Shown: positions 44,236-58,345, numbered from the stretch's first letter. The stretch is DNA of 64,000 nt from Petrosia ficiformis (GCA_947044365.1 OX345641.1:8122181-8186180); one strand, 5' to 3'. Notes: generated by a model not told the origin, from the sequence alone. Translations and numbers: made by a program.

Positions 44236-46715
44236 ATGTCTGACTTACCAGATGAACCCGTCGATGTTGTAGTCCACAAACAGATTTTCCAAGGCATAAG
44301 GAGAGACGACATACACCTCATACCTTGTGGAGAGCTGATCAAAAGGTTCAAGTTGCTGGAACTATATGACAACAGTACCTTGAGTCGCAGGAGAATGAAG
44401 ATGGGCATTGTCACATGCCTAGCACTGCCAGCAGAAATTTCAATTCTGAGAAAAGAAAAGATCATATCGTCAAGCACTAACAGGTGCATACTGATGGACA
44501 AAAACAGTGCAGAAAGATACATTGAAGCCATTCTCAAAAGCAGAGGGGTATCTGTTGACAGCTTGCAACAAAATGTAACGAAAGAACCCCTCCACACTGC
44601 TCCTGATCACACAACAGAAAACATGGACACAACTGGTACTGATATTGAGCAGGCAGACATCGTATCCGAGGGCAATTCACTCCGGGAAGACCAAAGCCTT
44701 GCAGTTGAAGTCATTTCGGACTCAGAGACCGTCACACATTCGTCTCCCATCCAAAAACATCCACCAGGACCACACATTGTGATCAGCGAAGACGACGGAA
44801 GTCACACTGCAATTAATGATATGGAAGTAGTGCCTTGGATTTCTGATGTAGAAACTTCAACTAAACAAGCATCTACAAAAGGCAGCACGAGAGGCCGCAA
44901 GGGTACTCCTCCATTGCCCGAGGACCTCATGAAAGAGATCGAAGGACTGGACACTTTCTATGCAGCTCCTTTCAATCACGAGAGGAAAGGAAAGCCTCTG
45001 AGTAGTATAACGTTAAACAAAACCAAAGAACAGATACTCTGTGAGCTTTGAATTTTTTTTAGCATTTTTTTTAGAATTTTAGAAGCCTGTTGTATAACCC
45101 CCACATTAATATCCTTCTTTCTCTATTCCTTTCCAAAGATTTTTTTGAGTACTGCAAAAGAACGGAGGAAACGTTACAATTTGGCCTCGTTCTGGACAAA
45201 GCCTTGCTAGACAAATTCCTGCTATTCATGAGAGAGGAAAAAAACTCCACTCCGGGAACACTGTGTTGTTACTGTCAGGCACTCGTACGTGCAGTAAAAT
45301 ATGCCGACAAAGAAGAGAAAACAACACAGTTACAAAATCTCCACAGGTACATCAGTGTCTTCCAAAAGGAGGCAGAGCTCAACAGAGATAAGTCCTGGGA
45401 GGAACTAAAAGCCAAAGGACGTTGGCTATCGTGGTAAGTATTTGTTTGTTGTTTTTTTTTTTTAGTCTGACAATCAGACTTCTGATGGGGCAATTCAGAT
45501 ACATGTGTTGTTATACAGCCATTCTGTTTTCGTGTAGGAAGGAAGTCTTGGAGGTCCTCGCACAGTTGAACGATGACTACAACTCGTCCACTGATTGGGA
45601 GAGGATCAAACTTTCCCGATCACTTCTTGTTGTGTTAGTGTACACGGCCATTCCTCCGGGACGTGGAAGGGAATACAGAGAATTGCACTTCAAGATTCAC
45701 GAGAGTGAAATAACGGGACCTTACGAAAGCAGATTGCACAAAAACATTTTGCACTTTTCACCTTACGAGGGGAAGGCCATAATGTACATTACCGATCACA
45801 AGACAGGACATTCAACTGGACCACAAATGATCTCTTGTCCTGATGACAGCTACTTCATGAACGTCCTGTCAGACTACCTCTTACGCTATCGCAACAAGAT
45901 ACCAAACAGTTCGAAATCAACCATTCTCTTTCTGGTGAGTTCCACGCACGTACATGTACATGTGTGACTGTCAACTATTTGTCTGATTTGTCGTGAGTGA
46001 CACTCGCCTTGTTTCTCTCTCTCTCTCTCTCTCTCTCTAGGATGATAACGGTGGATGCTATGATTCCAAGAATTGGACTAAATACATTCAATCAATATTC
46101 TACAAGTACACGGGAGTTGGTGGAGTATCAATACATGCATTGCGATCGTCGTTTGTCACATTTGCCGGCAACGAATCGACGGAAGCAGTGATGGAAAGTA
46201 TTGCCGTGGCAATGCGACACTCTAGAAGATATCAGCAGGACATCTACGACAAGAGGACCATCAACGAAAGAGTGAAACCAGGTGTCCACTTTGCTTCAAA
46301 ACAAGTCCTGCAAGCACTACGTCGTCCACCGCCAGCCATAGATGTAACATCACCAAAGAAAATGTGCAAAAGCTTAGAGGATATCAGTGACGAGGACTCA
46401 GATGATCCAACAAGCTCAAATGTCGTCGTTCCCGGAGAAAGTGTTGCCATGATTGCCAACGATTCAACTGAGAGATGTCCAAAGTTAATTTTTGCAAAAG
46501 TCCTTGAGATAAATGCCACAACAAAAACGGCACTATTAAACGAATTAGTGGAGACATTTCCCGGATACTATCGTCTCAAGATCGCTTCAAACAGGTGGGA
46601 AGAAAAACTCTCTTGTTTGATTACAGGTATTGACTTGGTGTACTCACGTGAGCACAGGGCATATGAACTCAGGACTCCTCTTGACGATATCACCCAAATA
46701 CAAACACTCCAGTGA
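44236..46715 (+). CDS. F2 tyrosine recombinase (copy B), 4 exons, 723 aa
   Basis: Exons: 44236-45040, 45139-45433, 45538-45934 and 46041-46715. The sequence and splice sites are indistinguishable from copy A, with all catalytic residues kept. The polypyrimidine tract before exon 4 is a long CT repeat in both copies. Confidence 0.85.
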
Positions 46716-46872
46716 ACCTGCATTAAATGTAACATATATATATATATATATATATATTAATGCTAAATAATTATTTTAATCTTGGTTTTCATATCATTAT
46801 TATAACTATGATCATAATAATTATTGACAATTAATTAATTATAATAAATATATATATTTAATAATTATATAT

Positions 46873-46922
<50 letters not shown>

Positions 46923-46933
46923 ATATATATATA

Positions 46934-46975
<42 letters not shown>

Positions 46976-47044
46976 TGTCATCACTATAACGATTATTTTA
47001 TTATCGTAATTATTGTATATATATATTATATATAATTATATAAT

Positions 47045-47075
<31 letters not shown>

Positions 47076-47314
47076 ATTATTATAATTATCACATACCTCA
47101 TTATTACTTACAACGATTCAGACAACCCGCGACGCTGGTTCTCTCCATTTACACTGGGTCTAAATTTCACTGAAGCTAGTGCTATTGTAGGGTTTCCCCT
47201 ACAGACTACTCAGATTCAACTTCTGGATGAAGCAACTTTTAGCATAGAGCTCACGTGATGTGTTAAATCTAGGCCCAGCATTTCAATTAAACGTGGTGTA
47301 AATTTTTCTATGAC
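46716..47314. repeat. (AT)n-rich spacer between the F2 genes (copy B)
   Basis: Same spacer as at 33416-34014. The AT-run lengths look identical between copies, which is unusual for fast-mutating microsatellites and points to very recent duplication or to assembly collapse and expansion. Confidence 0.7.
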
Positions 47315-47524
47315 ATGGATACGAGCATGGAGAGCTTCAAGCGTGTCATTGAAGGTACATGTAAATGTGTATGATAAATGCTTCAATAGTTACTAGTTCA
47401 TATGTGTATATATATATATATATATAATGTAATTGCATATAAAAAGTATATACATATATATATATATAATTATGGAGTACTCTATTTGTGTAGTACCAAC
47501 AGTGATGCATTTCTGTAGTATATA

Positions 47525-47563
<39 letters not shown>

Positions 47564-50519
47564 TAATTATATATATAATTATAATTATATATATTATGGA
47601 ATACCTTTTCTAGCTACTAATTATATACATACATGTATACTATAATATAGAGTTTTGTATAAGATGCATTAATTACTATTTTAGCACCTGACAATCATTA
47701 CCACTGCAACATGTATAATTATATATATATATATAACAGTTTCTCATAATACAGAGTGAAAATTATAGATAATTATTGTAGCTAAGTAAAATTGTATATC
47801 TCATGTCACAATTCATCATTCAGTTTTCATTTGTTATTCATTCTTTACCCCAGAATATCCACAACGAAATGCTTCTCAAATATTTCCATTATTAATAAAG
47901 ATTCTGGAATTATCGAGTACTCTACCGGTTGACCATGAATTCATGTGTCATCTTGTAGAAAATTTGTCTGCTAGTGTACAAGTATTAAGAGGTGAGCCTA
48001 ACACTAGCAATGGAAGTAGAACTGGTACAAGTAGCTCCACCAGCATCATACCCTCTTCCGTGAGAAAGTCAATGCCTAGCTCTGTGCCTGTACCATCAAA
48101 TTCTAGGTCTGCATTGTCTAACTCAGCATTACCTACGACTAGTCGTAGGAGAGCACGTGATGATGGGGAAGAGGGTTCTAGTGGGCATTCTAATCGGCCA
48201 AAGCGTCGTAGAATGAGAAGTGATGCCATTTCAAATGCTGGTGGACAGTCTACACGTACCACTAGGTCTGTTGACAGTGACATTTGTGCAATTAAGAATG
48301 TCACCATTCCATCTACATGGAAACCCGAATGTCCAGAAAAAAAGGGACATCTTTTGATAAGGGTGACAGAATGTGCTTCTGAAAACTCTGATATTCCAGG
48401 AGCTGTTGGAATTAAACACGACCTTCCAGCTGTGACTAACCCGACAAACGTCACTGCTGTTAGGGAAGAATTGGATAAGCTATACAATGCTGCTTCATCC
48501 AAAGTGGTTCGGTATTCTATGCTAAAAAATCAGTGTGACGTACAATGTTACTATGGCATAGGTAGAGTCATGAATGAGTTGATAAACAAGTCTGCACATC
48601 TACACAGTTTTATCAACAGGGCTAAATACGGAGAATCATATCAACCACACCCTACAGACCCCAATTTATTACAGTTGTGCAGTAAGCCAACAACTGTAGT
48701 AAGTATTGCAGAGGGTGACGTTAGCATTCTCGATAAGCTGGCAGGACACTGCATGAAACGCAGGAAAACAGATGTACTGAGTTCACTGGGCGGGTGTGTA
48801 ACACCTGACTGTCAACTCTGTCCCACGCTGAAGCGTAGATGGGAACAAACTGGTGTACTTCGGTACCACACCGAAGAGACATGCCAGTCTGGTAATGTAG
48901 CCATGTGTGCGGCATCAATGAAGTACAAGAACACTAGCAAGTCTTCGCTTCATGAATGTCTATTATTTGCTCGATTGTGTCCTCCCACCACCAAGCTTGC
49001 CAAAGGTGTTTGTGGTATTCCAGCTAGTGTCATTGTAAAAGATCTGGTAGATCTGTGCAGGCTTGGGACACAGAGTGACCGAATGTACCTGTGTCGTGAT
49101 ATGGACTTTGTAATAAACGGTGGAAATGATGCTCTCAGTGCCATCCATTTTGTGGATGGGGACTCAGGGTTTATTGTGACAGACAAATTTGCAGATCTGC
49201 AAAAGTATAGCCAATATGGCAGTGCAGTGCATTTCACAAATGGTGTTTCTGAAACATGGATTCCATTTCGTGAAGCATTTCACGATGCTGTTGAAATATC
49301 CCATAAATTTGTGGTGTCAGAGCATCCTTCATGTAGGCACCCAATTAGTCATGACCTCGGCAGCGTAGGACACTGGAGTGCAATGGCTACACTCCACTCA
49401 GCTAAAAAGGTGTACGTACATGTAGTGGACGACAAAAGCATTCATCTACCTGACGGTCGTCTCATTGTTACAATCATTGTCCAAAGAGAGAATGATCTGT
49501 GGGAGCCTTTAGCCTTGCAGGTTATCAGAAATGGTGTGTCCTTCTTGACAGAAGAAGGACGCAAGGAAGCACCAAGTGAGTACAAAGTTGCTGAGGTGTT
49601 TGCAGAAAAAAATGGGAAAGGCTTGTATGCCATTCCAAAACACCTCCTCGAGTTTACTGATGAGCCTTTAAATGACAAGAAACAAATAGAAATGTGTAAG
49701 TTTACCCAATGCCTAAAAGCAAATCATGCTACAAAATGTAGATTTGCTGACTGTATGCCATGGAAACTTCGTAGTTTACATTTGGATTTTAATCAGAAAC
49801 AACTGATTGTCTGTCATAATAGCCAGCAGTTGCATGTGACTAGATCTAAAGCCAACATTCACCAGTCCATGGTGTTTGTGGCTGAAAGTACCATTCCTAA
49901 TGCAGGATGTGGTCTTTTCTTAAGACCACATAGTACTGAAATGTACTTCAGAGCTAGGGATACTCTCTGCTTGTACAGCAGAGAGACCCTGACAGAAGAG
50001 CAGATTCAAAATATTTCCAATCCAGATTACATACTAGATGTACGTGACTCAATGTTTGTAGATGCAAGTGTGTTTCATGGGTGGAATTTGGGTCGGTTTG
50101 TTAATCAAGGTGGTTTACTTGAAGGGCTTAAACAGTTAGCAACTGACTTTGCCCTGGGACATTTTCAGCTCGATTCTGCTGAGAAAGTTGCTGAAAGTTT
50201 TTGCAATGTTATTTATTCACAGAAGGGAAACACAGTTGTGATAAATGTGAAGGGCAGAGTCCATTGTAACACTAACAACACTGCAAAAGAGCTTTTTGTT
50301 AACTATGGTCTGCATAATTACTGGATGAATTATATATCAGGGAAAGACAGTGCTTCAATGGATCTGGAGAGTAGAGACGAATTGTCTCAGCTTGTGAGAT
50401 TCATTGTTGCCACTAATAAACGTAGTGGTCATTTGGAGCTTAAACACGCTTATAGTGATGCTCAGGTAGAACAACTTGTTCATATGTGTCCAAGTGTCTG
50501 CCCTGTGCAATGTACATGA
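47315..50519 (+). CDS. F2 nuclear protein with divergent SET-like domain (copy B), 2 exons, 901 aa
   Basis: Exons 47315-47354 and 47854-50519. Exon 2 is identical to copy A in translation, including the NQGG and NYG replacements, and no disabling mutation is present. Maintenance of a 2.6-kb open frame indicates recent selection on this protein. Confidence 0.72.
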
Positions 50520-50524
50520 ATTCA

Positions 50525-50778
50525 CTCCCAGACCAATTCATACTGGTCATATGCTTATAGAAGCACGGTATTGTGCATACCTGTTTCACGCTTTCAATTT
50601 GTTTCCAAACAGGAAACATGATCCCTGTCCCATCTGGTGACAGTGGATTATCTCCCAGACCAATTCATACTGGTCATATGCTTATAGAAGCACGGTATTG
50701 TGCATACCTGTTTCACGCTTTCAATTTGTTTCCAAACAGGAAACATGATCCCTGTCCCATCTGGTGACAGTGGATTAT
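50525..50778 (+). repeat. 127-bp tandem duplication after the SET-like gene (copy B)
   Basis: Same two-unit duplication as at 37225-37478. Confidence 0.8.
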
Positions 50779-50797
50779 CGCTTTTTTGGCCTAGCGT

Positions 50798-50864
50798 AAG
50801 GGACGCCTCCTCGTGGTCTAGGCTGGTAACTTCTACTTGTAATGTAGAAGGCTAAAGGTCCCTT
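50798..50864 (+). ncRNA. Candidate three-way-junction RNA fold (copy B)
   Basis: The same fold as at 37498-37564 with every stem base conserved. With identical copies this gives no independent covariation support. Confidence 0.4.
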
Positions 50865-52047
50865 GAAGATTTCTGAAAGAAATATAGTCAAAAACAGTTA
50901 GTTAATCTACATGTAGACTTGAAAATTATGTTCACTCTACTTACATACAATTGTAGACACACAGATGTCACAGCAAGGTTGTACGTCAGAGCTGAAGGAC
51001 TGTGTGGAGCTCAGATGAAGAAAGAGTTTATCAAGTGTCATATGATCCAGGCTGTTAACAATTATTATAACTTTATTTTTTGTTCTACACAAAACAACAA
51101 TTGTACTTACATACATGTATCGATAAGGTATGCATCATAATTAATGGAGTAATGTAATTAAGAAATGTTATTTTAATTTTGTACTTCACTTAGTCATTTA
51201 AATGTTTGTAAGCTAATCATAATTATGGATTGTATCTTGTTTGTAAAGAAACTATTTTTGAGTGATAAACATCTAGTATAGTGACATATCCAATAAATGT
51301 TTTAACCAATTCTACATTTAAGTGGGAATTATGAGATGATAACATATCAAATAATCAATCAAGCTACATAGGCATGTTTAATGGGTTTAGATGTGAATGT
51401 CTGAACACACTCTGAGTGAGCAAATGCTATTAACAACCTTTTACATATGTTGAGTGTAATATTACATTAAAACAGGAAGAAATGGGTGTAACTAAAAATC
51501 CATCCGCTGTAGCTAAAACGAATCTGAACACAACAACTCAATTAACAATACTGAAAGTTGTGTTGGCTCTGTAGTTTTCTATCTGTTGCAATGTTAATCA
51601 GTCTGTTGTACAAAATGTTTAATTTTGTCTGTAGGCGTTCACGTGAGCTCCACCCTAACTTACATGTAAATACATGCCTTCCATCAATGCCACAATACAA
51701 AACTATTACCCACAAAAATAGATAGAAAAAAATAGCTAGAATGGTTAGTAGAGCTATTTGGAGGCGGCTTCCTGTATCAAAACCCCAATGATTGCAGCAA
51801 AAACCCATAAGGACATATGTCCCTTGATTTTTCCATGTTTACATTGCCATTTTTGATCACTGGGGTGCCAGCTTGATGTTTGTGGAATACATATATGCAA
51901 TGCATTCTACCATTTATCTATTTTTGAAATTAAAGAAAGAGACATATTTCAGGGACATAGATTCTATATAGATGTTACAATACACATATAGGGCAAGGGC
52001 AGCCACTCCCCTCTTTCAGACAGTTTTGGCGGGCTGATGGATATTGG

Positions 52048-54385
52048 AATTGCCTTGTTTAAACCCTCTGATCTCCTATCTGGAAGATCTTTCAGGGTTA
52101 ATGTAACCAGTTTAACTGGTTGTAACCAACCTCACCTGAGGTTGTAAAGGCAATACAGACAACGGCAGGTCTCTTACACTCACTGGTCTTGACTGACCTT
52201 ACAGAGTGAAAGCAATCTCTTGATGAGATTGTAGAGACAATTGTGGTATTGTCCCTTTATGCTCTTTGATATTTGTCATTCAGAGCAACAGCAACCATTT
52301 TAGGTTGTAAGGGACATTGTTATGGTGGTGCAGGTCAGCCATTTTGAAGTTCTTGGTATTTACAACCACCAGTGTAATAGTAGATATGTCAAGGATTGGA
52401 GTTCATCTTGGTAAGTTTTGAATAAAGTGAGGGGGATGTACTGTATGTTGTGAGAACATTTGATTGTAATCTACGTAATTGCCTTGTTTAAACCCTCTGA
52501 TCTCAAGATCTTTCAGGGTTAATGTAACCAGTTTAACTGGTTGTAAAGGCAATACAGACAACGGCAGGTCTCTTACACTCACTGGTCTTGACTGACCTTA
52601 CAGAGTGAAAGCAATCTCTTGATGAGATTGTAGAGACAATTGTGGTATTGTCCCTTTATGCTCTTTGATATTTGTCATTCAGAGCAACAGCAACCATTTT
52701 AGGTTGTAAGGGACATTGTTATGGTGGTGCAGGTCAGCCATTTTGAAGTTCTTGGTATTTACAACCACCAGTGTAATAGTAGATATGTCAAGGATTGGAG
52801 TTCATCTTGGTAAGTTTTGAATAAAGTGAGGGGGATGTACTGTATGTTGTGAGAACATTTGATTGTAATCTACATAATTGCCTTGTTTAAACCCTCTGAT
52901 CTCAAGATCTTTCAGGGTTAATGTAACCAGTTTAACTGGTTGTAAAGGCAATACAGACAACGGCAGGTCTCTTACACTCACTGGTCTTGACTGACCTTAC
53001 AGAGTGAAAGCAATCTCTTGATGAGAATTGTAGAGGCATTGTTCCTTTATGCTCTTTGATATTTGTCATTCAGAGCAACAGCAACCATTTTAGATTGTAA
53101 GGGACATTGTTTTGGTGGTGCATGTCAGCCATTTTAAAGTTCTTGTTTCAGTAAGTCACATGTTTACCCACTGTAATAGGAGCTGTAATAGATATGTCAA
53201 AGAATGAAGTTCATTTTGGATAATTCTACTTAAAGTGAGGGTGATGTACTGTATGTTGTGAGAACATTTGATTATAAGCCACGTAATTGCCTTGTTTAAA
53301 CCCTCTGATCTCAAGATCTTTCAGGGTTAATGTAACCAGTTTAACTGGTTGTAACATACCTCATCTGAGGTTGTAAAGGCAATACAGAGCACAGCAGGTC
53401 TCTTACACTCACTGGTCTTGATTGACCTTACAGAGTGAAAGCAATCTCTTGATGAGAATTGTAGAGGCATTGTTCCTTTATGCTCTTTGATATTTGTCAT
53501 TCAGAGCAACAGCAACCATTTTAGATTGTAAGGGACATTGTTTTGGTGGTGCATGTCAGCCATTTTAAAGTTCTTGTTTCAGTAAGTCACATGTTTACCT
53601 ACTGTAATAGGAGCTGTAATAGATATGTCAAAGAATGAAGTTCATTTTGGATAATTCTACTTAAAGTGAGGGTGATGTACTGTATGTTGTGAGAACATTT
53701 GATTATAAGCCACGTAATTGCCTTGTTTAAACCCTCTGATCTCAAGATCTTTCAGGGTTAATGTAACCAGTTTAACTGGTTGTAACATACCTCATCTGAG
53801 GTTGTAAAGGCAATACAGAGCACAGCAGGTCTCTTACACTCACTGGTCTTGATTGACCTTACAGAGTGAAAGCAATCTCTTGATGAGAATTGTAGAGGCA
53901 TTGTTCCTTTATGCTCTTTGATATTTGTCATTCAGAGCAACAGCAACCATTTTAGATTGTAAGGGACATTGTTTTGGTGGTGCATGTCAGCCATTTTAAA
54001 GTTCTTGTTTCAGTAAGTCACATGTTTACCCATTGTAATAGGAGCTGTAATAGATATGTCAAAGAATGAAGTTCATTTTGGATAATTCTACTTAAAGTGA
54101 GGGTGATGTACTGTATGTTGTGAGAACATTTGATTATAAGCCACGTAATTGCCTTGTTTAAACCCTCTGATCTCAAGATCTTTCAGGGTTAATGTAACCA
54201 GTTTAACTGGTTGTAACATACCTCATCTGAGGTTGTAAAGGCAATACAGAGCACAGCAGGTCTCTTACACTCACTGGTCTTGATTGACCTTACAGAGTGA
54301 AAACAATCTCTCGATGGGGATTGTAGAGACAATTGTGGTATTGTCCCTTTAATATCTGTCATTTAGAGCGACAGTATGTTTTTTA
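52048..54385. repeat. Hairpin-cassette tandem array (copy B)
   Basis: Same six-unit array as at 38748-41085, with the same pattern of hairpin presence and absence in each unit, showing that copies A and B were duplicated after the array formed. Confidence 0.8.
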
Positions 54386-54453
54386 GGTTTTAACCATATT
54401 TATAGATATTTTCACTGAGATATATGCTGTGTTGTACAATATTCATAGCCAAG

Positions 54454-54546
54454 ATGCCACCAAATTATGTCTCTAGAGAAGTGAATCAACAGATGACTCA
54501 CCAATATGAATATCATTTAGAAGAAACCAGAGAAATTTTTCAACAG
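54454..54546 (+). CDS. Possible short coding exon, unrecognised (copy B)
   Basis: Same frame and donor as at 41154-41246, 13,300 bp later. Confidence 0.25.
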
Positions 54547-55396
54547 GTGAGTCAGCATTATTTAACCACAATTTTTTTAAACCAGTATCATAGCAATTAT
54601 AGCACTTAATGTTTGACAACCACATATTATTGTTGTGAAGTATATTTAAATTTGAAGAAACCTTTAATATACAATACACAAGTATGAATATATAATACGT
54701 ATTATACTTTTTAGTGTGTGACTCCATTAGTAATAATTGTAGGGAAACATGATGTATTCATGAATGAAATGTTAACTCTCTCTCTTTTTTTTTGTAAACA
54801 GAAGCTGTGTTATTAGTTAACAATACAAACAAAAGAACTAACTTACTATTATATATAATATTTGCATATTTATACCTATTTTTTTAATTCTTGTACTTTC
54901 TCACAAAGATACTCTTTTTGTTTCTAAATCTTCAATGAAACACAAAGTATAAACATGCTCGCTACATTTTCTATTGTACATGATCTAGCAATAGTGACTG
55001 GATAATAATGAAAATTTTAAATGTCCCTGTGAAACTAAACACCCGAGTAATTAGTGACAATTGAACTCCAGGTTATGGAATGTAATGTGTCAATTGATGG
55101 CAGACAACACTTGATTCATATATTACGTGAAAATCTATGTGTTAATGTCCCCTGAGGAAACTTCACTTAACACATTATCATGTACAGAAATGGGATAGCA
55201 AAATCAATAATCCACAAACTAGACCGGGAGGGTATCAGAAACCAATAATCAGTTTTATATACATACTGTGTGTATGTTGGGTAATGGTATAATTTGAGCA
55301 TTAACATGATAATTTTTATAAGTATTAATTATATTATAATATTATGTAATCATTACTATTCTATACTTGTCTTCTTTTCTTTGACCATTTACGGGG

Positions 55397-57419
55397 TCTC
55401 TTCCTTCCTTCGCCACCTTCTCCTTTGTCATATGTTCCTTCCTGCTTCTTCCTTTTTTTTCTTTCTCTGTACTTTTTATTGATGTTTTTCTGTGATCAAA
55501 GCAAGTGCTTAGTAATTACTTTCCTTCCATAATGCTAATACTCATTGTTGACACTTACTCTAAAAAATACACTGTAATGATGAGAACAAAGTGTTCTTCT
55601 TGTTTTTTTATTGCAGTATTCTACGATGCATTTTTTCTTTTGTGTGTGTGATAGGTAAAATTTAAGTACAAACAGTATCATTACTTACCCAGCTGTGGTA
55701 CATGTTTTTTTTAATATTTTCCTGCATATGCACATGTTAAAATTATTTGACATAACTAAAAGTAAATTTACTCTTTACCTCTACTTTCTCCCAACATGGT
55801 TTACAAAACTACATGAGTAAGACAAAATGCATGAGTAAGACAAAATTACAACATAAATTAGGTTTTCATACACTGTTGTCTGTTGCCCTCTCACTACACT
55901 CCCTTCCAATGCAGAAAGGTTGGGCACATGTAAAGTGCTGCAAATAGAAATTAAACAGTTACTTGTGCAGTGAAAAATTGATTTATTGCATACATCGGAA
56001 GATCCAGATGAGAGTTCTTCCTGTGAAATTTAATGCATAATAATACTATAGCAATTGCTACTTGCGATACATTGATCTTATTTCCATTGCAGTGAAATGA
56101 CAATAATATTACTTGAAATGAAAATATCTTACCTTCTCAATTTCTGTATCTGATTCAGTCTAATAATACAGAAGTAATTATGTATATAAAAGCACAATCT
56201 TCACTCTTTATTCATGATGGAATGAAACTAACCTTCACTTCTTTCTCTGCCATTCTTTGTTACAACACTAAATTTTGCAGGAAGTGCTAGTGCATTTATA
56301 TATAGATAATTAATTATTGTTATTAAATAGTTGAAATATTTCCAAGGATTTTTCAGTTAGATAGTCTTTATAGGTAATTAATCATTCTATGGTTTCAGCA
56401 TGTCATGATAAATCATTTTGCATCACATGTGCAGAACGTGTTTGAGCGTTATAGTTAGCAATTTTAAATCATTAATAATAACAATGGAAAGGACAATGTG
56501 TACATTAAAAAAAATGACAAATAGCATATCAATAACAGTACATAGTATAGTCATTATTTTCTCATTAATTCTTGCCCACCATACATCGTATATACCACTT
56601 TGGAGAAAAGTACGTAGTACTCTCTTCCTACTCTTCGTTCTGTTTCTTTGATCATCAACTAAACAGAGAGAGAGGATGTCATATTATTAGTTGTGCATTA
56701 ATCATAACTTCATTATTATATATTGCACAGTAGGAAGATATTAGGCTAGACCATTCCTCCTACAAAATTTTGTGTAAGTGGAGTTATATATGTACACGTA
56801 CTTTGTATTCATTATTAGAAACTTCGGGTTCTAAGCCCCTCCCTCCTATGCCCAAGGTGCTTAGCAGGCATGCCTGCATAGGCACCTCAGCCACAAGAGG
56901 GAGGGAACCCTCCAAAAATTTGCACCCCATTTACTCCACTGACATAAATAAAAACCTAAGGTTGGGGGCTTGTGAATTTGTAGCACAAAGTTCTGGCTTA
57001 TAAACAACTACACTCTCATCATTGTTGTGGGTTTCTAAAATATAGCCTCCTGTAGGGTGTTGTGGTTCAGATAACTATATTCATTTTAGACTTATTACAC
57101 CTCCAAAATTCTAGCACACAGTTAAGCAGCATATTATACATGTAAATTATTACAAACAGGTAAGTACATATGTGTATATGTCACGTGGCTGGGCATGTAA
57201 GTAAGTACAAGCGTACATAATATAAAATACTTCTTTAATTAATTGCTTGTTACTAATAATTATTATGAAGTTGAATTTCTTTGATATTGCATGTACACCT
57301 TTATGGTACAGTGGTAAAGCTTCATGATTAAACACCTGTAAATTCAATTTCTCTGATCATGAAGGTGTTTACTTACAGCTAAAGGATGAAAGGAAATGGA
57401 ATGCAATATTTAGAAAGGG
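55397..57419. other. Interior of the inverted-repeat element, non-coding part
   Basis: About 2 kb of AT-rich sequence with T tracts and no credible gene. It holds a strong hairpin at 56837-56904. At 57115-57170 a stretch (CACACAGTTAAGCAG … TACATGTAAATTAT) is plainly related to the 429-bp satellite unit, with changes. Confidence 0.5.
56837..56904. other. Strong hairpin
   Basis: The outer arms CCTCCCTC (56837-56844 and adjoining base) and GAGGGAGG (56897-56904) enclose AGGTGC/GCACCT and GCAGGC/GCCTGC around a two-base centre. This is a long, GC-rich, interrupted stem in otherwise AT-rich sequence. It may be a small inserted palindromic element or structured RNA. Confidence 0.5.
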
Positions 57420-57427
57420 TATAAAAG
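57420..57427 (+). promoter_or_regulatory. TATA box of the Cys-rich open frame
   Basis: TATAAAAG lies 41 bp upstream of the ATG at 57461. A typical start about 30 bp downstream would give a very short 5' UTR. Confidence 0.45.
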
Positions 57428-57460
57428 ACAAGCACAGTTTGAAAGTGTTCATTTATAGTC

Positions 57461-57799
57461 ATGGCAGAAATACCTGAAGAACTGATGTCAATTATCCAAC
57501 AGAAGTGGAGAGATATGAACAGAACTGAATGTGATGAACAACAACAGCCTAAAAGGGCAAGATATACCAATCACCGCTGTGATAATTGTTCATGCTACAA
57601 ATGTTGCAGACATGTGTGGCATTGCCAGTATTGTAATTTAAAAAAGGATATATTCCACAAGTGGATAAACAAAGACCGACAAGAGAGAGAGAGGAGAGAG
57701 AGAGCAAGAAAAAGACAAGGAGAAGGAAGTAAAGGAGGAAAGAGTAAAGGAGGAGAGAGTAAAGGAGGAGAGAGTAATGGAGACAAAGAAAAGATTTAA
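57461..57799 (+). CDS. Small Cys-rich basic protein, unrecognised, 112 aa
   Basis: Single-exon frame starting MAEIPEELMS. Residues about 40-62 hold a dense Cys/His cluster (CDNCSCYKCCRHVWHCQYC) that could bind zinc. The C-terminal third is an Arg/Glu run followed by Gly/Lys/Ser repeats (SKGGE-type), probably disordered. A TATA box precedes it and a 14-bp minisatellite starts seven bases past the stop. It is the only plausible gene in the inverted-repeat element, and no transposase motif is visible. The family is unknown, and it could be a captured host fragment. Confidence 0.5.
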   Translation: MAEIPEELMSIIQQKWRDMNRTECDEQQQPKRARYTNHRCDNCSCYKCCRHVWHCQYCNLKKDIFHKWINKDRQERERRERARKRQGEGSKGGKSKGGESKGGESNGDKEKI

Positions 57800-57805
57800 G
57801 ATTTG

Positions 57806-58113
57806 TTTTACTATACATATTTTACCATACATATTTTACTATACATATTTTACCATACATATTTTACCATACATATTTTACTATACATATTTTACTATAC
57901 ATATTCTACTATACATATTTTACTATACATATTTTACTATACATATTTTACTATACATATTCTACTATACATATTCTACTATACATATTCTACTATACAT
58001 ATTTTACTATACATATTCTACTATACATATTTTACTATACATATTTTACTATACATATTTTACTATACATATTTTACTATACATATTTTACTATACATAT
58101 TTTACTATACATA
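57806..58113 (+). repeat. 14-bp minisatellite, 22 units
   Basis: TTTTACTATACATA repeated over 308 bp, with T/C variants (TACCATAC, TTCTAC) interspersed. Open frames across it are an artefact of a stop-free repeat. Confidence 0.9.
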
Positions 58114-58345
58114 AACAAATATTTTAGAATTACTGTACTATAATTATAAAGTTAAATAATTATATTAGCTAAATAAGTTTTTAAAATAGGTTTTAACTTT
58201 TTCTGCTTTTGTCAGTAAAATATTTTAATCTTAACATTAGTAAATTAATATGAAGCTGTTAAGCGGGAATGGGTGCATCCAATTAATAACAGGAGTAAGT
58301 AAGTGTGCATATATCACATGGCTGGGCTTTAATAGGACCTATATG
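58114..58345. other. AT-rich link to the right inverted repeat
   Basis: No gene is seen. ACATGGCTGGGCTTTAATAG with GACCTATATGCCCG (58316-58352) is a diverged relative of the satellite phrase GGCTGGGCTTTAATAGGAAC, so satellite-like sequence exists inside the element. Confidence 0.5.

Noticed and set aside
57777..58127. Frames of 116 and 103 codons made of Tyr/Thr/Ile/Leu repeats
   Set aside because: They only read through the stop-free 14-bp minisatellite.
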